A stretch of DNA of 64,000 nt from assembly GCF_002218085.1 (NCBI RefSeq), contig NZ_BDUC01000013.1, positions 6,690 to 70,689 of the forward strand, read 5' to 3'. Within the stretch, counting starts at the first letter, position 1. The number at the start of each line of letters is the position of its first letter. The DNA comes from Tolypothrix sp. NIES-4075 (GTDB lineage Bacteria; Cyanobacteriota; Cyanobacteriia; Cyanobacteriales; Nostocaceae). Shown one piece after another: positions 8,796 through 16,566 of the stretch. A model generated the notes under the pieces. That model was not told the origin of the DNA. It saw only the letters and a program-made list of their open reading frames with translations, and searched no databases. The translations under genes and the position numbers were made by a program.

Positions 8796-9191
8796 TTAAT
8801 CCTCATCAACAATTTCGACTGTTCTCGGAAACCCGGCTTCTTCAGGCTCAGTAACGACTACTGGGCTAATATGATGTTTTAGTTTGAGTTTTAACTCATC
8901 TGAAATGGGCAATTCTTGAATTTCTTTGAGAAGAAATCTCACAGATTCAGTTTTGCTACGTTCTGTATAGATGAGCTTGAGAATGTTTTCAATTCCAAAT
9001 CCCGCTATATATTCCCCTAGAACGGCTACCAGCCCAAGCAAGCCTAAACCTCCTAAGAGGCCTAAAGGTCCCCCCAGCGATGAAAGCATAGCAACAACGG
9101 CGGCGACACTACCTCCTGATGCAGACGTTGCAATCACGAAAAGTATGCCAGGAAGGCCTAAACCAGCTATTTTTTTGACGAGTTCATCCAT
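8796..9191 (-). CDS. Small glycine-rich membrane protein downstream of the patatin gene
   Basis: 131 residues, ATG 9191, with TAGG a few bases upstream. Residues 1-75 are almost entirely Gly, Ala, Leu, Val and Ser, with two or three membrane-spanning or pore-like helices (for example GGPLGLLGGLGLLGLVAVLG). Residues 76-110 are an amphipathic Lys/Glu-rich helix (SDELKLKLKHH) and the C-terminus is acidic (ends EIVDED). No signal peptide or cysteines. Composition recalls bacteriocin-like or holin-like small proteins, but I do not recognise a named family. It lies 153 nt after the LamG-patatin gene on the same strand. A membrane-active partner of the phospholipase is inference only. Confidence 0.7.
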   Translation of the reverse strand: MDELVKKIAGLGLPGILFVIATSASGGSVAAVVAMLSSLGGPLGLLGGLGLLGLVAVLGEYIAGFGIENILKLIYTERSKTESVRFLLKEIQELPISDELKLKLKHHISPVVVTEPEEAGFPRTVEIVDED

Positions 9192-9344
9192 CGTATTTAC
9201 CTACAATCTTTATAAGGTGAAAACATGACTCAGAAATTAATCACTAATTTCTTTTTTGCAGCAATTAAAAATCTTACTTGCACCTAAGCTTGGAAATTCT
9301 AAAATGTACGCCAGTTGGCTGGTGTAACATCCAAGCAATCTGAT

Positions 9345-11429
9345 TTAGCCTAACAAAAGACTACAGAGTTCATCAATTTGTTGGCTTTTTTCAGAAATTA
9401 TGCGGTGGGCTACAGCTTGTAGCTGACGAGTATTTTGTAGTTTGATATTGTCTATCTCTTCTAGTTCCTCATCTAAAAATGTTTGAAAGCGATAATACAA
9501 ACTTTTAGCTTCTCCATCGATAGGTTCAAACAACTGTTCTAATTGTCCAGACACCACTTCGCTACCACCGTCAAACACAATATTTAAAAGCGGTCTTCCC
9601 CATTGCAAGAGTCCCCAATTTTTAACTTCTTTGTAAAGGTAGGCGCTCGTCAATGAACCAGTACCTAAAGAAACTACTAAAAGATCTTCTGTATTGAGGA
9701 CTTGTTTTTCTTTTCTTTTACTATTAGTTTGTGCTTCCAAAATAGCTAAATGGGCTGGATTATTAGCAAAAACTCCACCATCGATTAAAGTATAGGCAAT
9801 ACCGCTATTGTAAGGATCTATAATCCGATGAGGAGCAAAATAAGTCGGAGTGGCAGTAGTTGCCAATGCTGCATCTAGAAGCGAAAAACCTTTAGATAAC
9901 TTGCGAACGCTTTTAGATGTTACCTCTTCTTTTTCTAGTTTGTTTGTAAAAAATATTGGAATTCGCTGCTCGATGTCGTAACTAGTTACAAAAACTTCTT
10001 TAAGATTACTTTCTAAAAGAGCGTTGCCAAAATATTGACTTAAAATTTCTTTTTTGCTTTCAGAAGGATATTTTGGTTGGAGAAATATGTCCTCTATCGG
10101 GCCAAGTATTCTTTCAAAAAATGGCTCGTAAAAGATTTCCACTCCATACTCAAGAAATAGTTGTACGAGATCCTCAGCAGTGTATTGGGCTAGCGACAAG
10201 TTCTCAGATAGCTCTGAACTTAATCGCGGTTTAGTTAGTCCCAATGCTAAAATTCCGCCGCTGGAAGTGCCAGCAATTAAATCAAACAAACTAAATATAG
10301 GCTTTTGTGTCCGCCTTTCAATTTCTGCTAGGAGAAATGCTGGAATAATGCCCCGGATACCGCCTCCATCAATGGCAAGTATTTTATATTTGGGACGAGC
10401 TTTTGTATTCATAGTTTCTGGCAATTCCTCCTGAGTTAATGTTTGTGCTTGTTCGATATTTTCAGGAACTTCGGTTTGGTCTGTTTTGGTTTCCTCTTCA
10501 TCTGACTGAAGAGTTATCAAGGTTGGGATAATCTCGGATTCTTCGCTGTTTGTTTCTGTTGGTTGAGTTTCTTTTGGATGGTGTTCGCTGTTGCTAGCTA
10601 AGGGTACTGTTGCTGCTAATAAATTTGTGATTATTGTTGAGATATTTTCTTCGGGAATAACTGGTGTCTCAATTTTAATATCTTCTTGATTAGATGATTC
10701 TGCTGCAAATATAACTGGATTTGATGATTGTGTTGCAAAGGGAATTTCTGCTAAATCCCAACTAGGATTCCCACGAAAATTACCTTGATAGGACTTTCCT
10801 GCTTTGTTTGTGACAGTTGTTCCTTGTCCGTCATCTAATTTCCAATAGGCTACTAATCCTTCTTCATCGCCAACTATTAGTCCACAACGATGAAGCCGGA
10901 TTTGTTCATGAGTACAAGGATAATTCCAAATGCTAATGTTTGCTAATTGCCCATTGAAATAAACTTGTTTGTGTAGAGTTGCGCCCAGAGTTACAGAACT
11001 TGTTGCTTTATTTAAAGATGTCCCTCTGAGAGAATCGTTATATTTATTATCATCAAGATATACGGTTACTTGACCAGTATTAAAAATAATGGCAAAAAAG
11101 TGCCATTGTCCTATACTTAATTCTCCTTGACCAAAAGTTTTGATACCTTTACTAACAGTTTCATCAATAAAAACATCTAAGCTTCCTGTTTCACTGATGC
11201 CGAACTCAAAATTATCGCTGTATCGCTCTGATGAACGAGCAAAAAATACATTGCGCGTTCCGTAACTAGTGGATTTATTTGTTAGTTGGTGAGGTTTTAT
11301 CCATCCTGAAACAGTAAAGGCTGTACTCCCTTGGGCAAAAACACCGTCAATATCTTTTCTGCCAAAATCTATATAATCATCTACCCCATCAAATGTCAAA
11401 ACTGATTGTGTATTTACTAGGTCTGTCAC
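9345..11429 (-). CDS. LamG-patatin fusion: patatin-like phospholipase/lipid acyl hydrolase
   Basis: 694 residues from GTG 11429 (GGAG about 10 nt upstream). Residues 1-220 form a LamG/concanavalin-like beta-sandwich (LTFDGVDDYIDFGR, FTVSGWIKP, GLVAYWKLDDGQGTTVTNKAG). Residues about 240-345 are an acidic, Thr-rich linker. Residues about 350-600 are a patatin domain: KILAIDGGGIRGIIPAFLLA for the oxyanion glycines, nucleophile Ser in GTSSGG near 393, and the dyad Asp in DGGVFANNPAHLA near 553. Patatins cleave acyl chains from membrane lipids. There is no signal peptide, so the LamG part may bind a glycan or surface after non-classical release, or act inside the cell. It follows the ester-forming ATP-grasp gene by 129 nt in the graspetide operon. 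Confidence 0.88.
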   Translation of the reverse strand: MTDLVNTQSVLTFDGVDDYIDFGRKDIDGVFAQGSTAFTVSGWIKPHQLTNKSTSYGTRNVFFARSSERYSDNFEFGISETGSLDVFIDETVSKGIKTFGQGELSIGQWHFFAIIFNTGQVTVYLDDNKYNDSLRGTSLNKATSSVTLGATLHKQVYFNGQLANISIWNYPCTHEQIRLHRCGLIVGDEEGLVAYWKLDDGQGTTVTNKAGKSYQGNFRGNPSWDLAEIPFATQSSNPVIFAAESSNQEDIKIETPVIPEENISTIITNLLAATVPLASNSEHHPKETQPTETNSEESEIIPTLITLQSDEEETKTDQTEVPENIEQAQTLTQEELPETMNTKARPKYKILAIDGGGIRGIIPAFLLAEIERRTQKPIFSLFDLIAGTSSGGILALGLTKPRLSSELSENLSLAQYTAEDLVQLFLEYGVEIFYEPFFERILGPIEDIFLQPKYPSESKKEILSQYFGNALLESNLKEVFVTSYDIEQRIPIFFTNKLEKEEVTSKSVRKLSKGFSLLDAALATTATPTYFAPHRIIDPYNSGIAYTLIDGGVFANNPAHLAILEAQTNSKRKEKQVLNTEDLLVVSLGTGSLTSAYLYKEVKNWGLLQWGRPLLNIVFDGGSEVVSGQLEQLFEPIDGEAKSLYYRFQTFLDEELEEIDNIKLQNTRQLQAVAHRIISEKSQQIDELCSLLLG

Positions 11430-11558
11430 AAGTATTTAATCTCCAAATATAAATAATTGGTACATTTAGAATAAAGAATTTAATATCAATAAATTTAATA
11501 GAAAAATTACACTGGTAACTTTCAAGCGGTAGGAAAAGTAGGTGCGATCGCATCTACT

Positions 11559-12575
11559 CTACAGAACACTACTACAAAAGGGTTTTTCAATTGAGTACCT
11601 AATTTTTTTAGTCAGTAATACTTCTGCGATCGCCTGTGAAATTCGGTAGTATGGAGAATATATCTCCATCCAAAAAAATTCACCGACTGGGTTCACTTCG
11701 AGGAATACGTGACGACCATCGGGGGTGACGATAATATCAATTGCTCCATAGTTTAAGCCAAACTCAGCCATGAGTTTGAGCAGCTTTTTCTCAATATCTT
11801 CTGGCAAGTTATATGGTTGCCAATTTTTAACTAAGGCTCTGCCCTCTTTGCGCCAGTCGTAAGTAGATCCTTGCAAGCTTTGAGAATCTACTGCGGCAGT
11901 AAATACGCGGTGTCCGACAATAGTTGTACGCAACTCCAGCGCCTTCGGCACATTTTCTTGAAATGTCATCGGACAAAAACGCAATCCTTCCATGTTCTCC
12001 AGATCCTCATCTGTAACTGGAGTGGTAAACACAACGTTTTCTCGCCCTTGCTCATCATAAATAGCAAAGGAAGAAAGCATCTTGGTAACTATACCTTGCT
12101 TACACTCTTGAGCAAATTGCTTGACTGCTTCGGGATTGTTGGAAGTCAGGGTACGAGGAGTTAAAAGTCCAACTTCTTTGGCAATTTTTAACTGTAGTTG
12201 TTTATTATTTGCCCGATCCACATTTGACATTTTATCAAAGTGGAATCCTTGAAGACTGGCAATCATACCCCTGACAGTGGCGCGACATTCATTAATTGAG
12301 GCATCTCTATATTGCTTGGCCATTGAGTCGGGGATTTTTTGTCCGTAGCGCATCCGCCGATACCAAACTGAGGAAACCTCACTCAAATCAAGCTTTTGTT
12401 CGCCATCTGTAATAATTACTCGCTCTGTATCACCAGAGTTGATATCTAGTTTGACTTCGGTGGGATATCTGTCTGTGTCAAACCGAAACGCTTTTTCTCC
12501 TCTAGCTTCAATTTCTTTGATGACTAGAGGAATGCTTTCGTTGTCTTGGCTAAACGTAACTATTAATACGGTCAT
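11559..12575 (-). CDS. mdnC: Microviridin-type ATP-grasp ligase, ester-forming (MdnC/MvdD type)
   Basis: 338 residues from ATG 12575. An in-frame start farther upstream (12683) is rejected because the family N-terminus is MTVLIVTFSQDNESIPLVI and the extra residues would overlap the previous gene. Family signatures are FRFDTDRYPTEV, SSVWYRRMRYGQ, the long ATP-grasp core with VTKMLSSFAIYD, FCPMTFQENVPKALELR, YDWRKEGRAL, and the metal/ATP-binding end IIVTPDGRHVFLEVNPVGEF (Glu and Asn ligands). In microviridin pathways this enzyme uses ATP to join Thr/Ser hydroxyls to Asp/Glu side chains, making two lactones. It starts 29 nt after the amide-forming ligase. The closest family match I know is MdnC/MvdD. 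Confidence 0.93.
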   Translation of the reverse strand: MTVLIVTFSQDNESIPLVIKEIEARGEKAFRFDTDRYPTEVKLDINSGDTERVIITDGEQKLDLSEVSSVWYRRMRYGQKIPDSMAKQYRDASINECRATVRGMIASLQGFHFDKMSNVDRANNKQLQLKIAKEVGLLTPRTLTSNNPEAVKQFAQECKQGIVTKMLSSFAIYDEQGRENVVFTTPVTDEDLENMEGLRFCPMTFQENVPKALELRTTIVGHRVFTAAVDSQSLQGSTYDWRKEGRALVKNWQPYNLPEDIEKKLLKLMAEFGLNYGAIDIIVTPDGRHVFLEVNPVGEFFWMEIYSPYYRISQAIAEVLLTKKIRYSIEKPFCSSVL

Positions 12576-12604
12576 AAAAAGTGTGAAGTATGAAGTCTGA
12601 ATAT

Positions 12605-13594
12605 TTAATTCTTTGTTTGAAGTAAGGCATCTGCGATCGCATTTGCAATGGGCAAGTCTAAATCTTTCTCTAGCATTCCCCATTCCCCCACAGGGTTGAT
12701 TTCCAAAAAGACATATTCGCCTGATGGTGTGAGGATGAAATCTAATCCTCCAAATAATAGCCCAAATCTCCCCATAAAGGCTTTGAGACGACGAACTACT
12801 TCTTTAGGAAGTTGGTGGTGTTGCCATGCGCCAACCTCAACACCTGGTTTACGCCAATCAACTTTGGCTGCTGCATAGACTTCTGCATTTAGCGCCCCGA
12901 CAAATATATTACCATTTACATACACTACCCGTAATTCCTGTTGCTTTGGAATTTGCTCTTGAAAAACCATTGGGCAATAGCGCAGTGACTCAGCATCTTG
13001 CAAGTCTTCTTCTTTAACGATGCTGGTATACAGAAAAAATGAGGAGTTAGCTTCCATACTGCGGGAAAGAGGAGTTAAAAGCTTGCTCACCATTTTGCCG
13101 TTGACTTGTCCAAAAAACTCTCTGGCTGCTTGGGCCTTATTGGTGACAAGAGTTTTGGGAATGGTAAAACCTACTTCAGATGCAATCCGTAGTTGACGCA
13201 GCTTGTTACTTGCATAATCTATCCGCTCTAGATCATCTATCCACTTAGTTTCCTTAAGGCTATCCCAAAAACCATCTAAAGTTGCTTTTGATTCTCTAAT
13301 GCAAGCTTCTCGAAACTTTGGCGCTAATTCTTGACTTAGTTGTGGTTCCCAAATGCGGCGCATCCAGACAGCTTGCACCTGCTCTGTGGTAATAGAGTGG
13401 TCGTTATATTCTATAGTGTGGTAGCTTTTAGACTTGTCAAAATGTGCTGTTAATTGCACTTGGAGAGGAAACTTGTCAGTATCTAGACGAAATGGTTGCA
13501 CCCCTTTTGTTGACAAGGCTTCTGCCACTCTATCTATAGTGAAAAAATCACTACTATGGGTGATTAATAAAACAACATCACGAGACAGTTGCAT
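12605..13594 (-). CDS. mdnB: Microviridin-type ATP-grasp ligase, amide-forming (MdnB/MvdC type)
   Basis: 329 residues from ATG 13594. N-terminus VVLLITHSSDFFTIDRVAEA and FRLDTDKFPLQVQL match the lactam-forming branch. Later motifs are AVWMRRIWEP, MVSKLLTPLSRS, YCPMVFQEQIPKQQELRVVY, VDWRKPGVE and the ATP-grasp end ILTPSGEYVFLEINPVGEW. In known microviridin pathways this ligase acts after the lactones form, joining a core Lys amine to an acidic side chain. It lies between the precursor (288 nt upstream) and the ester ligase (29 nt downstream). The two ligases are clear paralogues. No GNAT acetyltransferase follows, unlike the Microcystis and Planktothrix clusters. Confidence 0.93.
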   Translation of the reverse strand: MQLSRDVVLLITHSSDFFTIDRVAEALSTKGVQPFRLDTDKFPLQVQLTAHFDKSKSYHTIEYNDHSITTEQVQAVWMRRIWEPQLSQELAPKFREACIRESKATLDGFWDSLKETKWIDDLERIDYASNKLRQLRIASEVGFTIPKTLVTNKAQAAREFFGQVNGKMVSKLLTPLSRSMEANSSFFLYTSIVKEEDLQDAESLRYCPMVFQEQIPKQQELRVVYVNGNIFVGALNAEVYAAAKVDWRKPGVEVGAWQHHQLPKEVVRRLKAFMGRFGLLFGGLDFILTPSGEYVFLEINPVGEWGMLEKDLDLPIANAIADALLQTKN

Positions 13595-13881
13595 AAAAAA
13601 TCTTCTTTGAGAATTTTAGAAAGTGATATTAAGAAATACTAGATAGTTGCTTTTAAAAACCCTAAATTCTTGAAGAAGCCAGGGAGATGAGAAAAGCGAT
13701 CGCCCCCATGTTATGGATAAGATAATATAAAAGCGATCGCCTACGGCGGGCGCTCTGCGCCATCGCGTTTACAAGAGTAGTTTTTAGTTATTTGATAACT
13801 GTTACTCCCTGAAATACTGATGAAACCAATTACAAGGTATCTTCCAGATCGGAAAGGTACTTTCAGATGCAGAATACTACA

Positions 13882-14016
13882 TTATTTGTCTTCCAAATCT
13901 GAAGGAAACTTGTAAGTCCAAGGAACATCTGTTCCTTCAGTAGTTTGCTCTTCCAAGAAACGCGCAAAAAATGGCACCGCTACGACATCCACTGTTTTGA
14001 CTGTGTTTGTAGACAT
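13882..14016 (-). CDS. Microviridin-type graspetide precursor peptide
   Basis: 44 residues from ATG 14016, with AAGGA about 8 nt upstream; a longer in-frame reading from 14082 would run into the promoter. The leader holds VVAVPFFARFLEEQ; PFFARFLE is the helix recognised by microviridin ATP-grasp ligases. The core at the C-terminus is WTYKFPSDLEDK, fitting TxKxPSDx(E/D)(E/D). By analogy Thr34-Asp40 and Ser39-Glu42 should form esters and Lys36-Asp43 an amide, giving a tricyclic cage. Two details differ from the commonest cores: Asp rather than Glu at the amide position, and a trailing Lys44. Microviridins inhibit serine proteases; the residue after Thr (Tyr35 here) influences specificity in the family. 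A protease removing the leader is not visible. Confidence 0.9.
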   Translation of the reverse strand: MSTNTVKTVDVVAVPFFARFLEEQTTEGTDVPWTYKFPSDLEDK

Positions 14017-14053
14017 AGAGTTTTCCTTAAAGGAAATTATTTTTGCAACTACA

Positions 14054-14082
14054 GATATATCAGTAATTAAATATATGTTCAA
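14054..14082 (-). promoter_or_regulatory. Predicted promoter of the graspetide operon
   Basis: On the minus strand TTGAAC (14082-14077) is followed after exactly 17 bases by TATATC (14059-14054), a reasonable -35/-10 pair. Transcription would start near 14047, leaving a leader of about 30 nt to the precursor ATG at 14016. The -35 box abuts the CTTAACT direct repeats. The pairing was found by eye. Confidence 0.5.
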
Positions 14083-14147
14083 GGTCAGTTAAGACAGTTA
14101 AGAATTAATGTACTTGAGAAAGTTAAGAAAGTTAAGAAAGTTAAGCG
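14077..14147 (-). repeat. 9-bp direct repeats upstream of the graspetide promoter (array A)
   Basis: Read on the minus strand, CTTAACTTT occurs three times at 9-bp spacing (14147 to about 14121), then after a gap CTTAACTGT and CTTAACTGA (about 14103-14086), directly followed by CCTTGAAC at the -35 box. Placement and orientation suggest an operator. Related arrays occur at 48107-48198, 48850-48873 and 52931-52983. Confidence 0.6.
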
Positions 14148-14404
14148 GATAATCAACAAAAATAATTTAATAATTATTAATATTAAGTAATCAATCTCAA
14201 GCTATAGGATTCATATTTGATTTAGTAAAAAATTATCAGTAACGCGGCATTACAAACTTGTGATGCCGTACTCTCGCTGCTAACACAACGGCAATAAAGC
14301 GGGAGGAACATCCACACCACTTTTTGCCTTCCCTACGTCTATTTCAAAAATCAAATACTAGTCTTATATAACAATTTTATTTGATTTAAATTATTCATGA
14401 ACAA
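14148..14404. other. Intergenic, no gene seen
   Basis: AT-rich sequence between the direct repeats and the operon-separating hairpin. It holds no coding frame worth calling and no second precursor core (no PSD-type motif on either strand). Confidence 0.5.
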
Positions 14405-14437
14405 CAAGATTCCCGACTTTTTTAAAAAGTCGGGAAT
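14405..14437 (-). terminator. 16-bp perfect hairpin after the NRPS operon exporter gene
   Basis: The left arm AGATTCCCGACTTTTT (14405-14420) pairs perfectly with the right arm 14422-14437, with one base between. It lies 64 nt beyond the stop of the exporter at 14501. The stem contains its own T-run, so it could end transcription in either direction. The same arm sequence is a common Nostoc intergenic palindrome, so it may also be a dispersed repeat serving as terminator. Confidence 0.55.
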
Positions 14438-14500
14438 CTGAGCAAGCGGGATTTTTACTAATCAAAATAGAAAACTATTCTTTCATAGGCGATAATTTCG

Positions 14501-16492
14501 CTAAACTCTCAACCATTTCAACACACTAGGGTTTTTGTCATAGCGGTATGTCAAGCCGTCCTTAGTAGTGATAGAATCTCCTTTGCTTGCCTTACTTCTA
14601 ACAGTGCTAATAGAATAGTTAGTTAATTCACTTATTGCCTTATGGGAAAGCCCTTCGCTTGTGATTGTTTGTGTCAATATTTGTGATTTACTTTGCGACT
14701 CATTATTGGGCGGGCTTTGAATATTTATTGTTTTTTGATTTCGATAATCTTGTATTGTCAAAAGTTGCCAACTAGAATCTTGTGAAAGTTCTAAAACCCA
14801 TTGATGATAATTAAATAGACTTTCTCTATGTCCAACACTAATAAATGTTGTTTTCGTTGATTGTAACTGTTGATATAAACTTCCTTCATTTTTTAAATCC
14901 AAGGCGCTTGTTGCTTCATCTAATATTGTGAACCTGGGGTGAGTAACTAATAATCGTGCGAAAGCAAGGCGTTGTTGTTCTCCCAATGACAAGATATTCT
15001 CCCAAGGAACTTCTGTATCAAAGCCTTCAATTCGACTGAGCAAATTTTGTAGATTAACTTGTTGCAAAACTTCTTTAAGTTGTGCGTCGGTCATTTGATG
15101 ATTAGTTCTAGGATAGAGTAACTGTTCGCGCAAAGTTCCTAAGATGATGTAAGGACGTTGGGGTAAAAACAATACTTCTTCCAGGGGAGGACGTACTACA
15201 CGACCAGTTCCCGCATTCCACAAACCTGCGATCGCTCTCAACAGAGAACTCTTACCTCGACCACTCGGCCCAACAATTAATAAACCCTCTCCAGACTGAA
15301 CGGACAATGACAACTCTTCAACAATCACCTGCTCATAGTTAGGAGTTTGTAAGGTGACGTTCTCGAAAGCAAAGTGATTTTCTTCTATTGTTTTAATAGT
15401 ACTAACATCTTCGGGTTGTTTAGTCACTGTTTCTAACACATCTGAAAACTCAGATAAACGCTCAACATAACTAGAAAATCTACCCGAAGTTCCAAATTCA
15501 TTGATTAATTCTCCCAAAGCATTAGCAAACATATAGCAAGCTAAAGCGGCTTGATTAAGTTCTCCAAATCCGATTTCACCTTTAGAGGTTAAAGGCCCAA
15601 ATACAAGAAACGGAAAGATTTGGATGGCAGCCTGATAGCCTCTATTAAAAATATCTTTATTTTTTTCCCAATCAATCTTGTTTTTAGCACTTTTAATCAC
15701 ATTAAGAAATCTACGTTGAATAATACGTAATTCTTGGTTTTCTCCCTGAAAGAAAGCTATTGATTCAGCGTGATTCCGAACATGAGTCAGTGCATAACTG
15801 TAGTCAGCTTTCGATTCAAGTTCTTCTTGATTAATCTTATTTAATTGTTGACCTAAGTAGACAGCAACCAGATTACCTATGATTGTATAAATAATTAAAA
15901 TAATTGCAACTTGCTGAGAAATTGACCAAATAATCGTTAAAAAAGCTGCCATTTCCAGAATTTTTTCGATAAAAATAGCTGAAAAACTGAGGGCACTAGT
16001 GGGAATGGGTTCGATTTCTTGAGCTAAACGCTGATCTGGATTGTCAACCTCAGATTTAAAGTTAATTTTATAATAGGCTCGACTGTTTAAATATTTTGAT
16101 AAAATTCGATTATTTAGCCATTGATACCAATCGAGAGCAATTTGTTTTCTGACAAATTTAGTAAACCCTATCAAGAGTGTCATCAATACCAAAGTTAAAC
16201 CATAAAGCCATAAAGTATCAAAAAATTTGGAAAGATCCTTATCTGTGATGATGGTATCAAGTAAATAACGATTAATAAAGCTATTATAAACAGTTATACT
16301 TACGAGTGCAATTATTAAAAAGACCAACAGAAAGAGCATTCCCCAGGCACGAATTACGTCTGAAAACGCTCTTTCACCTGGGTTAGTTGGATACCAGTAA
16401 GGTGCGGCGATCGCTTTTACATTTTCCCAAAATTGAGTAAAAGCTGAATAACTATTCTTATAAGATTTATTTTGAACTACTTGAGTTGTCAT
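14501..16492 (-). CDS. ABC exporter (fused membrane and ATPase domains), end of NRPS/PKS operon
   Basis: 663 residues, ATG 16492, 74 nt after the terminal NRPS gene and so likely in its operon. The layout matches the exporter at 6359-8365: hydrophobic helices at about 45-110 and 170-330 with NPDQRL, Walker A GPSGRGKSSLLRA (about 410), signature LSLGEQQRLAFARLL (about 505), Walker B FTILDEATSALD and SVGHRES. The ATPase halves of the two are nearly identical and the membrane halves are more diverged. It has the same odd C-terminal module (LSHKAISELTNYSISTVRSK ... YRYDKNPSVLKW, residues about 612-663). It probably exports the nonribosomal product, although it lies beside the graspetide precursor and could serve both pathways. 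Confidence 0.85.
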   Translation of the reverse strand: MTTQVVQNKSYKNSYSAFTQFWENVKAIAAPYWYPTNPGERAFSDVIRAWGMLFLLVFLIIALVSITVYNSFINRYLLDTIITDKDLSKFFDTLWLYGLTLVLMTLLIGFTKFVRKQIALDWYQWLNNRILSKYLNSRAYYKINFKSEVDNPDQRLAQEIEPIPTSALSFSAIFIEKILEMAAFLTIIWSISQQVAIILIIYTIIGNLVAVYLGQQLNKINQEELESKADYSYALTHVRNHAESIAFFQGENQELRIIQRRFLNVIKSAKNKIDWEKNKDIFNRGYQAAIQIFPFLVFGPLTSKGEIGFGELNQAALACYMFANALGELINEFGTSGRFSSYVERLSEFSDVLETVTKQPEDVSTIKTIEENHFAFENVTLQTPNYEQVIVEELSLSVQSGEGLLIVGPSGRGKSSLLRAIAGLWNAGTGRVVRPPLEEVLFLPQRPYIILGTLREQLLYPRTNHQMTDAQLKEVLQQVNLQNLLSRIEGFDTEVPWENILSLGEQQRLAFARLLVTHPRFTILDEATSALDLKNEGSLYQQLQSTKTTFISVGHRESLFNYHQWVLELSQDSSWQLLTIQDYRNQKTINIQSPPNNESQSKSQILTQTITSEGLSHKAISELTNYSISTVRSKASKGDSITTKDGLTYRYDKNPSVLKWLRV

Positions 16493-16566
16493 ATTATATA
16501 AATCAACTAAGATTTTGGGTGGTAAATCATAAATACTGAATGGAGTTTTTCACCCAGTATTCAGAA

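Noticed and set aside
12576..12683. Upstream extension of the ester-forming ATP-grasp gene
   Set aside because: The family N-terminus is MTVLIVTFS at 12575, and the extra 36 residues would overlap the preceding gene without resembling anything.
13595..13881. Second precursor peptide between precursor and ligase genes
   Set aside because: No PFFARFLE leader or PSD-type core on either strand; the gap holds HIP1 sites and a dispersed repeat.
14017..14082. Longer start for the graspetide precursor
   Set aside because: It would put coding sequence over the predicted -10 and -35 boxes; the ATG at 14016 has a good AAGGA and yields a standard-length leader.
14077..14147. Cyanobacterial Pho box
   Set aside because: Pho boxes use CTTAACC-like 8-mers with 11-bp periodicity; here the spacing is 9 bp and the inner sequence differs.
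14077..14147. CRISPR-like array from regular direct repeats
   Set aside because: Units are 9 bp with no spacers; no CRISPR repeats or cas genes are seen in the window.
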